From: Pseudomonas sp. MAG733B
GTDB taxonomy: Bacteria > Pseudomonadota > Gammaproteobacteria > Pseudomonadales > Pseudomonadaceae
Assembly (NCBI RefSeq): GCF_036884845.1
Contig: NZ_CP145732.1
Coordinates: forward strand, 310,001-374,000
DNA: 64,000 bases
Direction of reading: 5' to 3'
A program made the position numbers and the translations under genes. Below are positions 1 to 8,321 of the stretch, one piece after another (the stretch's first letter is position 1; every line of letters starts with the position of its first letter). The notes beneath the pieces are model-generated. The model was not told where the DNA came from. It was given only the letters and a program-made list of their open reading frames with translations, and ran no database searches.

Positions 1-31
1 GGCAGGCGTCGGCATCGATCCAGACACGCAT
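1..31 (-). CDS. YaiI/YqxD family protein (DUF188), N-terminus only
   Basis: Only the first ten codons lie in the window. They read MRVWIDADAC, the typical N-terminus of the YaiI/YqxD (UPF0178) family, which has a PIN-like nuclease fold and no firmly known role. A strong Shine-Dalgarno (GGAGG) lies just upstream on the minus strand. The gene runs off the left edge. The call rests on a short but characteristic peptide. Confidence 0.7.
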   Translation of the reverse strand, partial: MRVWIDADAC

Positions 32-52
32 CGTGTTTTCCTCCGTTAAAAG

Positions 53-118
53 CATCGCGGGCAAGCCTTGCTCCTACAGGTTAGCGCTGAACCTGTGGGA
101 GCGGGCTTGCCCGCGAAT
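53..118. repeat. REP pair (REPIN-like inverted repeat)
   Basis: Two inverted copies of the Pseudomonas REP motif: the left arm reads ATCGCGGGCAAGCCTTGCTC and the right arm GTGGGAGCGGGCTTGCCCGC. They are separated by a short self-complementary centre and lie between two genes. Confidence 0.85.
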
Positions 119-136
119 GTGAGCGAAGCGAATGCT

Positions 137-2035
137 TTAAGAAACAGCCACCCGCCGCTTCTCAGCCACCCAGCTACGACCATACAACACAACAATCGCA
201 GCAATCGCCACCGCCTGGGCCGTCAGCGAATACGCATCCGCATGAATCCCCAGCCAGTCGAACTCAAAGAACGGCACAGGCCGCGTGCCGAAGATCCCGG
301 CTTCCTGCAACGCCTTCACGCCATGTCCGGCGAACACCACCGACAACGCGCAGAGCAGCGCGGCGTTGATGCTGAAGAACAGCGTCAGCGGCAGTTTTGC
401 CGAACCGCGCAGGATCACCCACGCCAGACCCACCAGCAACACCAGCGCCGTGGCGCCACCGGCCAGCACTGCGTCATGGCCCGCCGGGCCTGCCTGCAAC
501 CACAGGGTTTCGTAGAACAGAATCACTTCGAACAGTTCGCGATACACCGAGAAGAACGCCAGGATCGCAAAGCCGAAACGCCCACCGCCGCCCACCAGAC
601 TGCTCTTGATGTAATCCTGCCAGGCCGCGGCATGGCGACGGTCGTGCATCCACACGCCGAGCCACAGCACCATGACGCTGGCGAACAGCGCTGTCGCACC
701 TTCCAGCAATTCACGCTGTGAACCACTGACATCGATCACATACGCCGCCAGTGCCCAGGTGCCCAGACCGGCCAGCAGCGCCAGCCCCCAACCGAAGTTG
801 ACGCTGCGCACTGCCGACTGCTGGCCAGTGTTGCGCAGAAAAGCGAGGATCGCCGCCAGCACCAGAATCGCTTCCAGGCCTTCACGCAGCAAGATCAACA
901 GACCGGAGATGTAGCTCAGCGACCAGCTCAAGCCATCGCTGCCCAGCAAACCGGCAGACGTCTTCAACTTCGCCTTGGCGGCTTCCAGACACTGCTCGAC
1001 CTGATCGATCGGCAAGCCATCCTGCAGCGACTGACGATAAGCCATCAGCGACTTTTCAGTGTCCTTGCGCACGTTGGCGTCGACATTGTCCAGGGAGCTT
1101 TCGACCAGTTCGAAGCCTTCCAGGTACGCCGCTACCGACAGGTCATAGGCTTGATCGTGGTCACCGGCGCGGTAGGCCGCGACGCTCTTGTCCAGGGTTG
1201 CGGCGGTGTAGTCGAGTAACTGCGCCGGGCCACGCTTGACCTGCGGCGGCTGCGCCCGTTGCGCGCGGAACGTCGCGGCGGCTTGCGGGCCGTCAGCGGC
1301 CTGTACTTCTGCCGGGGTCTGACGGGCCAGATCGGCAATGTTGTAGACCTTGTCGCCATTGCCGGTAGCCGGATCGGCGCTGAAGCTGGCGATGTAGGTG
1401 GCCAGGTCCCAACGCTGACGATCATCCAGCTGATCGGCGAAGGCCGGCATATCCGTGCCCTCAACCCCGAGGCCCAGAGTGTTGTAGATCGCGTAGAGAC
1501 TCAGGTGATCCAGACGTGCGTTATCACGCAGATTGGCCGGCGGTGGCGTCAGGCCGACGCCTGCCGGGCCGTCGCCCGCACCGGTGTCGCCATGGCACAC
1601 CGAACAGTGCTGAGCGTACAGCGGCGCGCCACGGGTCGGGTCCGGGGTAATGATCGGCGCCTGGCTGACCTCATAGGCCACGGCCAGTTTCGCGCCGAGT
1701 TGCCGCGCCTGACGTGCGACGTCAGCGCCCTCCTGGTGCGCGGCGATCGCGCTGCGCAGCGTGCCGATGCCCTGTTCCAGCGCGGCCTTTTCCGGTTTGG
1801 CTGGCATTGCCGCCACCAATCCTTGCAAAGCCTGGGCGAACTCAAGTTGCTCGCGATATTCGGACTCGTTGACGACCTTGCCTGCCTGCACCGCTTCCGG
1901 GTAGTCCGCACCGATGTAGTCGAGTAAATGCAGGGCTTGCGGTGCGCCTTCCACCGTGTCCGCCAGCAGGTTGAAACTGCACAAGGCAAACACCGGCGCT
2001 AGCAGCCAGGCCAGGAAACGGGAGGGGGCAATCAT
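137..2035 (-). CDS. Cytochrome c / FTR1 family iron permease
   Basis: A 632-residue membrane protein. An N-terminal signal segment (about residues 1-25) is followed by a periplasmic part with a c-type heme site CSVCH near residues 144-148, and the C-terminal half is an FTR1-type permease. Two REXXE iron-binding motifs are visible in membrane segments (REGLE and RELFE). In this family ferrous iron is oxidised and passed inward through the permease; here a heme c domain fused to the permease may accept the electron, in place of the copper oxidase used in yeast or the separate EfeO/EfeB proteins of enterobacteria. It is transcribed divergently from the lipoprotein cluster. I looked for a Fur box upstream and found no convincing match. 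Confidence 0.9.
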   Translation of the reverse strand: MIAPSRFLAWLLAPVFALCSFNLLADTVEGAPQALHLLDYIGADYPEAVQAGKVVNESEYREQLEFAQALQGLVAAMPAKPEKAALEQGIGTLRSAIAAHQEGADVARQARQLGAKLAVAYEVSQAPIITPDPTRGAPLYAQHCSVCHGDTGAGDGPAGVGLTPPPANLRDNARLDHLSLYAIYNTLGLGVEGTDMPAFADQLDDRQRWDLATYIASFSADPATGNGDKVYNIADLARQTPAEVQAADGPQAAATFRAQRAQPPQVKRGPAQLLDYTAATLDKSVAAYRAGDHDQAYDLSVAAYLEGFELVESSLDNVDANVRKDTEKSLMAYRQSLQDGLPIDQVEQCLEAAKAKLKTSAGLLGSDGLSWSLSYISGLLILLREGLEAILVLAAILAFLRNTGQQSAVRSVNFGWGLALLAGLGTWALAAYVIDVSGSQRELLEGATALFASVMVLWLGVWMHDRRHAAAWQDYIKSSLVGGGGRFGFAILAFFSVYRELFEVILFYETLWLQAGPAGHDAVLAGGATALVLLVGLAWVILRGSAKLPLTLFFSINAALLCALSVVFAGHGVKALQEAGIFGTRPVPFFEFDWLGIHADAYSLTAQAVAIAAIVVLYGRSWVAEKRRVAVS

Positions 2036-2187
2036 GAATGAATCTCAATTGGAAACACGAAGTAACATATTGTTCCCTCCCAATGACTTTCACTCAAGCT
2101 TTGTTGGCATTTCCTGCGCAGCGGCGTGTACATTTGACCTCAAATTGCCACCATCCGCTGGACATGCTCAAGGAAGAATCATCGCTC

Positions 2188-3585
2188 ATGAGATCACGCG
2201 TCTTTTTCTCTCTGCTGCTATGCACTGCGCTGCAACTGAGCGGTTGTGCTGCCTACCGCAACTACGATCTCGAGCTGGAGCAAACTACCGATCAGCTTAA
2301 AACCGGTAATCCTCAAGGCGCGCTCTCTTTGCTTGAAGTGCACAATCCTGGAGAAGAAAAAGACCTGCTTTATTACTTCGAGAAGGGCGCTGTGCTGAGT
2401 GCGGCAGGGGCTCTGCCGCAAAGTCAGGTGGCCTGGCGCAGCGCCGAACAAATGGTGATCCAGCGTCAGGACACGGTAGAGTCCACCGGCACCAAACTCC
2501 TGTCCGCGATGGGTGATCACTGGGGCAGTATCATCAACGACAAGTTGCGTCGCTACGATGGCTACGACTACGAAAAAGTCATGCTGACCACACAAATGGC
2601 GCTCAACCAGTTAGCGGTCAATGACTTCGACGGCGCCAGGGCCGACATCAAAAAAACCCACGAACGCGAGGCACTGATTGCCCGACAACGGGAACAGGAA
2701 TACGGGCGGATAGAAGAGGAAGCCAAGGCCCGGGGCGTTCGCGTGCATTACAAGGATTTGCAGGGCTATCCGGTGATGACCCTTGACGCCCCCGCAGTGA
2801 TGGCTCTGAAAAACGGCTATCAAAGTGCGTTCAGCCACTATCTCGCCGGGTTTACCTATGAAGCCCTGGGCGAACGCGATCTCGCCGCACCGGGTTATCG
2901 CCATGCCATTGAATTGCGACCCGACCTGCCCTTCTTCGAACAGGCATTGCGCGATCTCGACAAGCCCCGAGCCAAGGCTGATGAAAGCGATGTCCTGATC
3001 ATCGTCCAAAGCGGACTGGCGCCGGCGCGCAGTTCGGTTCGCGTCCCGTACCCGGTGCGCCTGGAGGACAATCAGGTCATCGTCGCCAACGTATCTTTTC
3101 CGGTCATGGTGCCCGACACCTCGACCTCGGCCTTCACCCAGATGAGCATCGATGGCCGCAAACAGAAGCTGATCCCCGTAAACAGCATCACCGATATGTC
3201 ACTGCGCACGTTGCGCGATGACATGCCGGGCATCATTCAGCGCACGGCCTATCGCGCCTATCTGGCCGCGTCAGTGCAGGGCACCGACAATCGACGCGAC
3301 CCGAGCAAAGCGTCGTATGTGACTCACTATGACGGCTTCGAGCACGCAGACACCCGAACCTGGCGCACTTTGCCGAATCTCACGCTGGTGGCACGACTGC
3401 ACCTGAAAAAAGGCGACCATCTGCTCAGCCTGCCAAATGCCCCCGGCGCAGCGCCGCTAAAAATCCGCATCGACCAGAACCATCAGGTCATCGGTCTACG
3501 GGCTTTGGGTGATCGGATTTACGTCAACGGCAGTGCCTTTCAGCCTGCCCTTTCCCCTGAAAGCCGCGTGTCCAGCCTGAAATAA
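2188..3585 (+). CDS. COG3014 family lipoprotein, copy 1
   Basis: A predicted outer-membrane lipoprotein of 465 residues. I chose the ATG at 2188 because it gives a clean lipoprotein signal peptide ending in the lipobox LSGC; the longer reading from 2038 has no signal peptide. The body is rich in TPR-like helical pairs. It shares long blocks with the next gene, including YEKVMLTTQMALN, KDLQGYP, SAFSHYLAGF and ADTRTWRTLP. It differs around residues 355-385, where the second copy has a hydrophobic Gly/Ala-Leu stretch and this one a hydrophilic segment (GTDNRRDPSKASY). The exact function of COG3014 is unknown; its position beside ycfL and lpoB suggests cell-envelope or peptidoglycan work. Confidence 0.8.
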   Translation: MRSRVFFSLLLCTALQLSGCAAYRNYDLELEQTTDQLKTGNPQGALSLLEVHNPGEEKDLLYYFEKGAVLSAAGALPQSQVAWRSAEQMVIQRQDTVESTGTKLLSAMGDHWGSIINDKLRRYDGYDYEKVMLTTQMALNQLAVNDFDGARADIKKTHEREALIARQREQEYGRIEEEAKARGVRVHYKDLQGYPVMTLDAPAVMALKNGYQSAFSHYLAGFTYEALGERDLAAPGYRHAIELRPDLPFFEQALRDLDKPRAKADESDVLIIVQSGLAPARSSVRVPYPVRLEDNQVIVANVSFPVMVPDTSTSAFTQMSIDGRKQKLIPVNSITDMSLRTLRDDMPGIIQRTAYRAYLAASVQGTDNRRDPSKASYVTHYDGFEHADTRTWRTLPNLTLVARLHLKKGDHLLSLPNAPGAAPLKIRIDQNHQVIGLRALGDRIYVNGSAFQPALSPESRVSSLK

Positions 3586-3645
3586 GTAGTGGCACTAGAC
3601 GATAAAATAAAAGCAAAAAGCCACTGCTTTGCCACCATCCATGTT

Positions 3646-3731
3646 TATAATGCCGCGCCCTCGCGACCGCGAGACGGCATTTAAGCTCCTCATGTTTGAG
3701 GAACTGGCAGGACGCCAACATCCCTGTCAGT
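3646..3731 (+). promoter_or_regulatory. Candidate promoter and hairpin-rich leader of second COG3014 gene
   Basis: A perfect TATAAT lies at 3646-3651, preceded by TGTT (extended -10 look); the -35 is weak. Three stem-loops follow: TGCCG..CTCGCG-AC-CGCGAG..CGGCA (3651-3679), TCCTCA-TGTT-TGAGGA (3687-3702), and a nine-pair stem ACTGGCAGG/CCTGTCAGT (3703-3711 with 3723-3731) with one G-U pair. The coding start is at 3792. This is seen directly by base pairing; a regulatory role is inference. Confidence 0.4.
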
Positions 3732-3791
3732 GGGTCCCATCAGCCCGACCAGCACGCGTGGCTGCAAAAATTCAGGGAAGAAGTACCCGCC

Positions 3792-5189
3792 ATGGCATCC
3801 CGCGCCCTTACCGCGATCGCGCTCAGCGCTGTCACGTTGCTCTCCGGCTGTTCCGCCTTCCGTAACTACGATTCCGAACTCGCACAGACCAACCAGCAAT
3901 TGGCCACCGGCAACGTCGAGGCCGCCCTGACCCTGCTGGAAAAGAACAACACCGGCGAAGACAAGGATCTGCTCTATTACTTCGAGAAAGGCGAGCTGCT
4001 GCGCGCCAAGGGTGACCTGTCGGGTAGCCAGAATGCCTGGACCAGCGCCGATCAAGTGGTGGGCAAGTGGGAAGACTCGGTCAAGATTGATTCGGCCAAG
4101 TATCTGGCCCAGTTCGGCAGTTTCCTGGTGAACGACAAGGTTCGTCGCTACGAAGGCTACGACTACGAAAAAGTGATGTTGACCACGCAGATGGCCCTCA
4201 ACCTTCTGGCGCTGAACGACTTCGACGGCGCGCGTACCGCGATCAAGAAAACCCATGAACGCGAAGCCGTGATCGCCGATCTGCGGGACAAGGAATACCT
4301 CAAGAGTGAAGAGGAAGCCGAGAAAGAAGGCATCACCACTCAGTACAAGGATTTGCAGGGTTACCCGGTCGCCAGCCTCGATGCGCCGGAAGTGGTCGGC
4401 CTGAAAAACAGCTACCAGAGTGCGTTCAGCCATTATCTGGCCGGTTTCGTCTATGAAGCCCTGGGTGAAAAAGACCTGGCCGCACCGGGTTATCGCAAAG
4501 CCGCCGAACTGCGCCCGAACACCCCATTGCTGGAACAGGCGTTGAAGGACCTCGACAAGAAAGGCACCAAGGATGAGGACAGCGACGTCCTGATCGTCGT
4601 GCAAAGCGGTCTGGCGCCAGCCCGGGACTCGATCCGCATTCCGCTGCCGCTGCCGATCAGCGGTAGCGTGGTGATCACCCCATTGTCGTTCCCGGTCATC
4701 AAGGCTGACACCTCCACCGCCACGTTTGCCCAGATCGGCGTGGACGGTCAGCAGCTCAACCTGACGCAACTCAACAGCACCACGGCCATGTCCCAACGCG
4801 CCCTGCGCGACGATATGCCGGGCATCATCGTGCGCACTACCGTTCGCGCGGTGACCCGTGGCGTGGCGCAGAAGAAGATCAACGAAACCAACCCGCTGGC
4901 GGGTCTGGCAGTCGGCCTCACTTCAGCCGTGCTCGAAGGCGCCGATACCCGTACGTGGCGCACGCTGCCCGACAACACCCAAGTGGTGCGTCTGCGTCTG
5001 AAAAAGGGCGAACACCACGTCACGCTACCGAACGTGGTGGGTGGCTCGACGGTGAAAGTCACGGTCGATCAGCGTTATCAGGTGATCAGCCTGCGTGCCG
5101 TAGGCAACCAGGTGTTCGCCAGCGGCATCGCCGCCCATGTGATCCCGAGCGCCAGCCCGACCGCCGTGGCCAGCCTCGCCAAACCTTAA
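3792..5189 (+). CDS. COG3014 family lipoprotein, copy 2
   Basis: A 465-residue predicted lipoprotein (signal peptide with lipobox LSGC), paralogous to the gene just upstream and in the same orientation. The ATG at 3792 is preceded by AGGGAAGAAG. It keeps the hydrophobic segment NPLAGLAVGLTSAVLEGADT that copy 1 lacks, so it is probably the ancestral form. It begins a run of four genes with short gaps (ycfL, lpoB, lpoB-like). Its own candidate promoter and folded leader separate it from copy 1. Function unknown; an envelope role is inferred from neighbours. Confidence 0.82.
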   Translation: MASRALTAIALSAVTLLSGCSAFRNYDSELAQTNQQLATGNVEAALTLLEKNNTGEDKDLLYYFEKGELLRAKGDLSGSQNAWTSADQVVGKWEDSVKIDSAKYLAQFGSFLVNDKVRRYEGYDYEKVMLTTQMALNLLALNDFDGARTAIKKTHEREAVIADLRDKEYLKSEEEAEKEGITTQYKDLQGYPVASLDAPEVVGLKNSYQSAFSHYLAGFVYEALGEKDLAAPGYRKAAELRPNTPLLEQALKDLDKKGTKDEDSDVLIVVQSGLAPARDSIRIPLPLPISGSVVITPLSFPVIKADTSTATFAQIGVDGQQLNLTQLNSTTAMSQRALRDDMPGIIVRTTVRAVTRGVAQKKINETNPLAGLAVGLTSAVLEGADTRTWRTLPDNTQVVRLRLKKGEHHVTLPNVVGGSTVKVTVDQRYQVISLRAVGNQVFASGIAAHVIPSASPTAVASLAKP

Positions 5190-5204
5190 GAACGGAGTCT
5201 TTGC

Positions 5205-5576
5205 ATGCGCTTCAAATTCATCGCTGTCCTCGGCCTGGCCCTGCTGGCCGGCTGCGCCACCCCGCCACCGCCGGAGCCGGGCAGTGCCGCCAGCAAAGTC
5301 GTGGCCCAAGGCAAACTGAAGAACATCGTGGTCGGCGCCATGCGCGTGGCCCGGGAAAACGGCTTCATGACGGTCAATACGCAGCTGAGCAACACCAGCT
5401 ACAACAACAAGACCTTCTACTACCGCTTCGCCTGGCTCGGCCCTGAAGGCTTCCCGGTCGCCGAAGAGGAAACCTGGAAGAGCCAGTTGATGTACGGCGA
5501 ACAGACCAGCTTCATTCAGGCCATCGCCCCGACGGCCAAAGCCGTGGATTTCCGTCTGGAAATCAAGACGCCTTAA
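5205..5576 (+). CDS. ycfL: YcfL family lipoprotein (DUF1425)
   Basis: A 123-residue small lipoprotein. The signal peptide ends in the lipobox LAGC, followed by a proline-rich linker (TPPPPEPG) and a compact beta-rich YcfL domain. In E. coli ycfL sits directly beside lpoB (ycfM), and that pairing is kept here. The biochemical role is unknown. It lies 15 bases after the COG3014 gene with GGAG as ribosome site, so it is likely co-transcribed. Confidence 0.82.
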   Translation: MRFKFIAVLGLALLAGCATPPPPEPGSAASKVVAQGKLKNIVVGAMRVARENGFMTVNTQLSNTSYNNKTFYYRFAWLGPEGFPVAEEETWKSQLMYGEQTSFIQAIAPTAKAVDFRLEIKTP

Positions 5577-5612
5577 GCACGACACCCTATTCCTGTTTTA
5601 GAGAGCACTCCC

Positions 5613-6200
5613 ATGTTTGCACGCTTTTCTTTCATCGCTGTCATCGCCCTGCTCGCCAGTGGTTGCGCCAACACTTCGCCAACCCTGGGCAGCAAGAACA
5701 TCAACTACGGCGATACCAAAGCGGTTGAAACCGTCACCAACGAATTCGGTTCGACCGACCTGCAAATGATCGCCGAAACCATGACCCGCTCCCTGGCCCA
5801 GTCCGGCATTCTGCAGGGCCGTCCGGTGGTGCAGGTCTATGACGTGAAGAACAAGACCAGCGAGTACATCGACACCCGCGAAATCACCACCAGCATCAAG
5901 ACTCAACTGATGAAGACCGGCACCGCCCGCTTCGCCAGCGACAACACCCAAATGCAGAGCCAGGTCGATCAGCTGAAGCTGCAAAACCAGAGCGGCCTGT
6001 ACAAGAAGAGCACCGTGGCCAAGACCGGCAACATGGTCGCCGCCAAGTATCGCCTTGAAGGTTCGATCAGCTCGATCGTCAAGCGCAGCAGCGACTACAA
6101 GGACGTCTTCTACAAATTCAGCCTGCAACTGATCGACGTTGAAAGCGGTCTGGCCGAGTGGATGGACGAAAAAGAGATCCGCAAGACCACGGAGCGTTAA
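5613..6200 (+). CDS. lpoB: Penicillin-binding protein activator LpoB
   Basis: A 195-residue outer-membrane lipoprotein (lipobox LASGC). The C-terminal domain from about residue 40 matches LpoB, with an LAQSGILQGRPVV segment and REITTSIKTQL after it. In E. coli LpoB reaches through the peptidoglycan to activate PBP1b. P. aeruginosa is known to use LpoP for PBP1b, so whether this LpoB-type protein activates a PBP here is open. It follows ycfL by 36 bases and precedes an LpoB-like gene by 3 bases. Confidence 0.8.
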   Translation: MFARFSFIAVIALLASGCANTSPTLGSKNINYGDTKAVETVTNEFGSTDLQMIAETMTRSLAQSGILQGRPVVQVYDVKNKTSEYIDTREITTSIKTQLMKTGTARFASDNTQMQSQVDQLKLQNQSGLYKKSTVAKTGNMVAAKYRLEGSISSIVKRSSDYKDVFYKFSLQLIDVESGLAEWMDEKEIRKTTER

Positions 6201-6203
6201 TCA

Positions 6204-6944
6204 ATGCGTGCATGGATTGGCTTGATGGCCCTGGCCTGTGCGTTCGGCGTGCAGGCAGCGCCGAAGGTCGCGGTCACGGACCTTGCGTATCAAGAGCGGG
6301 TGGAACAGTACATCCACATCGTCTCGGCCCAGAACAACTACAACCACAGTTACTACGGTGCCAGCGGGTCGTCGAACTACAACGAGATCGAAGCCACCAC
6401 CAGCTACATCGAACAAGCCGAGCTGCGTAAATTCACCGGTGACATCAAGGGCGAGATCCTTCGTACCGGCATGTTCCAGTTGGTGCAGGGCACGCCATAC
6501 ACGGCCGCGTCCAAGGGTGACATCTACGATGTGATCAAGCGCATCAAGGCTGGTAACTTCAAAGGTGCCGATTACGTGCTGTTTGGCACGGTGTCGGACA
6601 TCGACTTCACCCGCGACGTTACCGAACTGGCCAACACCGACAGTCATTCCGCGGTGCTGGGACTGACACTGGTGGCGGATTTCAGCCTGATCAATACCCG
6701 TACCTACGAAATCACCTCGGCCTTCACGGCGATGGGCGAAGGTCAGGACACCAAGCTGGTAAACGGTCGCGACATCAAGGTCTCCCTGAACCGCCCGCGC
6801 GTCGTGCGCGATGTGTCCAAGGCGCTGGGTGAGGACGTTGCGGCGCAATTGAGCCAACAGCTCGGCGGCGGTTACGAGCAACCTGGGCAGGCCCCATTGC
6901 GAAATAACCTGCCGGCGGATACCGCACCGATCATTTTGCGCTGA
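6204..6944 (+). CDS. LpoB-like / CsgG-like secreted protein
   Basis: A 246-residue protein with a cleavable Sec signal peptide (MRAWIGLMALACAFGVQA, cut after AQA or nearby) but no lipobox cysteine, so it is probably periplasmic rather than lipid-anchored. The central part (KGDIYDVIKRIKAGNFKGADYVLFGTVSDIDF) resembles the LpoB/CsgG-type fold in which a nucleotide-binding-like core reports envelope status. It starts 3 bases after the lpoB stop, so the two are almost certainly co-translated. A partner role with LpoB is inference. Confidence 0.65.
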   Translation: MRAWIGLMALACAFGVQAAPKVAVTDLAYQERVEQYIHIVSAQNNYNHSYYGASGSSNYNEIEATTSYIEQAELRKFTGDIKGEILRTGMFQLVQGTPYTAASKGDIYDVIKRIKAGNFKGADYVLFGTVSDIDFTRDVTELANTDSHSAVLGLTLVADFSLINTRTYEITSAFTAMGEGQDTKLVNGRDIKVSLNRPRVVRDVSKALGEDVAAQLSQQLGGGYEQPGQAPLRNNLPADTAPIILR

Positions 6945-6954
6945 TGCCCGAAAT

Positions 6955-6986
6955 GAAAAAGGCGACCTGAAAAGGTCGCCTTTTTT
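6955..6986 (+). terminator. Rho-independent terminator of lipoprotein operon
   Basis: Stem GGCGACC-TGAAAA-GGTCGCC followed by six T; upstream A-run also allows use from the opposite strand for the convergent lysE-type gene. Confidence 0.85.
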
Positions 6987-6999
6987 GCGCCTGACGCTT

Positions 7000-7632
7000 T
7001 TACACCGCCGCTTTGCGCAACGTTGCCATGAACGCCGCCGCGCCGATGAACAGGCCGGCAAAAGTGCGGTTCATGCGCTTCTGCTGTTTGGGCGTGCGCA
7101 ACAGGCGCAACACCTTGGACGCCAACCCGGTGTACCCGGCCATGACGATCAGATCGACGCAGACCATGGTCACACCGATGATCACGTACTGGATCAGCAG
7201 TGGCGCGTGCGGGTCGATGAACTGCGGCAACACTGCGAGCATGAATACCAGTGCCTTGGGGTTGCTGATGTTCACCAGGAAACCACGGAACACCAGGGCC
7301 ATCGGCTTGCCGATCTGGCGCACGGCCGCGTCATCGCTCATGTCGCTGGGCAACGCGCGCCATTGCTTGATCGCGAGATAGACCAGGTACGCCACACCGA
7401 ACCATTTGATCGCGTAGAAGGCAGAGGCCGAAGCCGTAAGAATCGCGCCCACACCGGCGCCGACAATGGCGATCTGCACCGCAAGGCCCAATTGCAGGCC
7501 CAGCGCGTTCCAGTAACCGCGCCAGAACCCGTATTGCAGACCACTGGACATCGACGCAATGGCGCCGGCACCGGGAGACAGGCTGATCACCCAGCAGGCG
7601 GCAAAAAACGCCAGCCATGTTTGAAGCTCCAT
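7000..7632 (-). CDS. LysE family translocator
   Basis: A 210-residue inner-membrane protein with about six hydrophobic segments and the family N-terminal signature SLSPGAGA (residues about 17-24), typical of LysE/RhtB exporters of amino acids or related metabolites. Substrate cannot be told from sequence. It converges on the lipoprotein operon and shares its terminator region. Confidence 0.88.
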   Translation of the reverse strand: MELQTWLAFFAACWVISLSPGAGAIASMSSGLQYGFWRGYWNALGLQLGLAVQIAIVGAGVGAILTASASAFYAIKWFGVAYLVYLAIKQWRALPSDMSDDAAVRQIGKPMALVFRGFLVNISNPKALVFMLAVLPQFIDPHAPLLIQYVIIGVTMVCVDLIVMAGYTGLASKVLRLLRTPKQQKRMNRTFAGLFIGAAAFMATLRKAAV

Positions 7633-7739
7633 TGCACACCTCGACTCGGACTCGTGACAGACGTCTAAGCTAATGCGGCTTTGGGCCGATGACTACCGAT
7701 TTTTTGCAGGATATGACGAGTGCCGGGCAGCGATCGCGC

Positions 7740-8321
7740 CTACTTCTCAAAACCGCTCGACGGAAACACATCCGTCCCGCGCCAGCGCCGCACCGAACGC
7801 TGGAAGAATAAGCTATTGGGCACTTGCACCATGGCGCTGCCGGTGCCCAGCTCTTCAGCCTCGATCAATGTGGTGTAAAGCAGATTGATCGCCACCACCC
7901 GGCCTTTGACGCCGGGCTTGTCGGTGGTGTCCACCAACTCGACCACATCGCCGAGGCGAAACGGGCCGACGGTAAAAATCAGGATCGCGCACAGCAGATT
8001 GGAGAGCACGCTCCACATGGCGAAAAAGGCCACCGCCGCGACCGCGACAAACCCCGACAATGCCGTCCACAGCACCGTGGCCGAAACCCCGAGGCGCTCG
8101 AGCACGAAAATCAGCGCACTGCCCATGATCAGCCAGCGCAGCCCACCGCGCAGCGGCATCAGCAACTGTGGCGGAAACGGGTAGCGCTCACCGAGACGGG
8201 TCAGGCATTTGGCAACGAAACGCTGGGTGATGTAACCGGCCAGCAGAATCAGCAGGATTTGCACGCCGAGCCAGATCGGCTCTACCCACATGGCCGGCAG
8301 CGGCAGCTTGAAGGCGTCCAT
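7740..8321 (-). CDS. Small mechanosensitive ion channel family protein (MscS type)
   Basis: A 193-residue membrane protein. Two N-terminal membrane helices are followed by a pore-like helix rich in Ala/Val (TALSGFVAVAAVAFFAMWSV) and a short MscS beta domain (GPFRLGDVVEL). It is much shorter than E. coli MscS (286 residues) because the C-terminal cage domain is lacking. Its start codon shares bases with the stop of yheS upstream (TGATG), so it is translationally coupled to that gene. Confidence 0.82.
   Translation of the reverse strand: MDAFKLPLPAMWVEPIWLGVQILLILLAGYITQRFVAKCLTRLGERYPFPPQLLMPLRGGLRWLIMGSALIFVLERLGVSATVLWTALSGFVAVAAVAFFAMWSVLSNLLCAILIFTVGPFRLGDVVELVDTTDKPGVKGRVVAINLLYTTLIEAEELGTGSAMVQVPNSLFFQRSVRRWRGTDVFPSSGFEK

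Noticed and set aside
2036..2187. Fur box upstream of the FTR1 permease
   Set aside because: No window reached a convincing match to the 19-base Fur consensus; only a weak GTAACA..TGTTCC repeat at 2062-2076 was seen.
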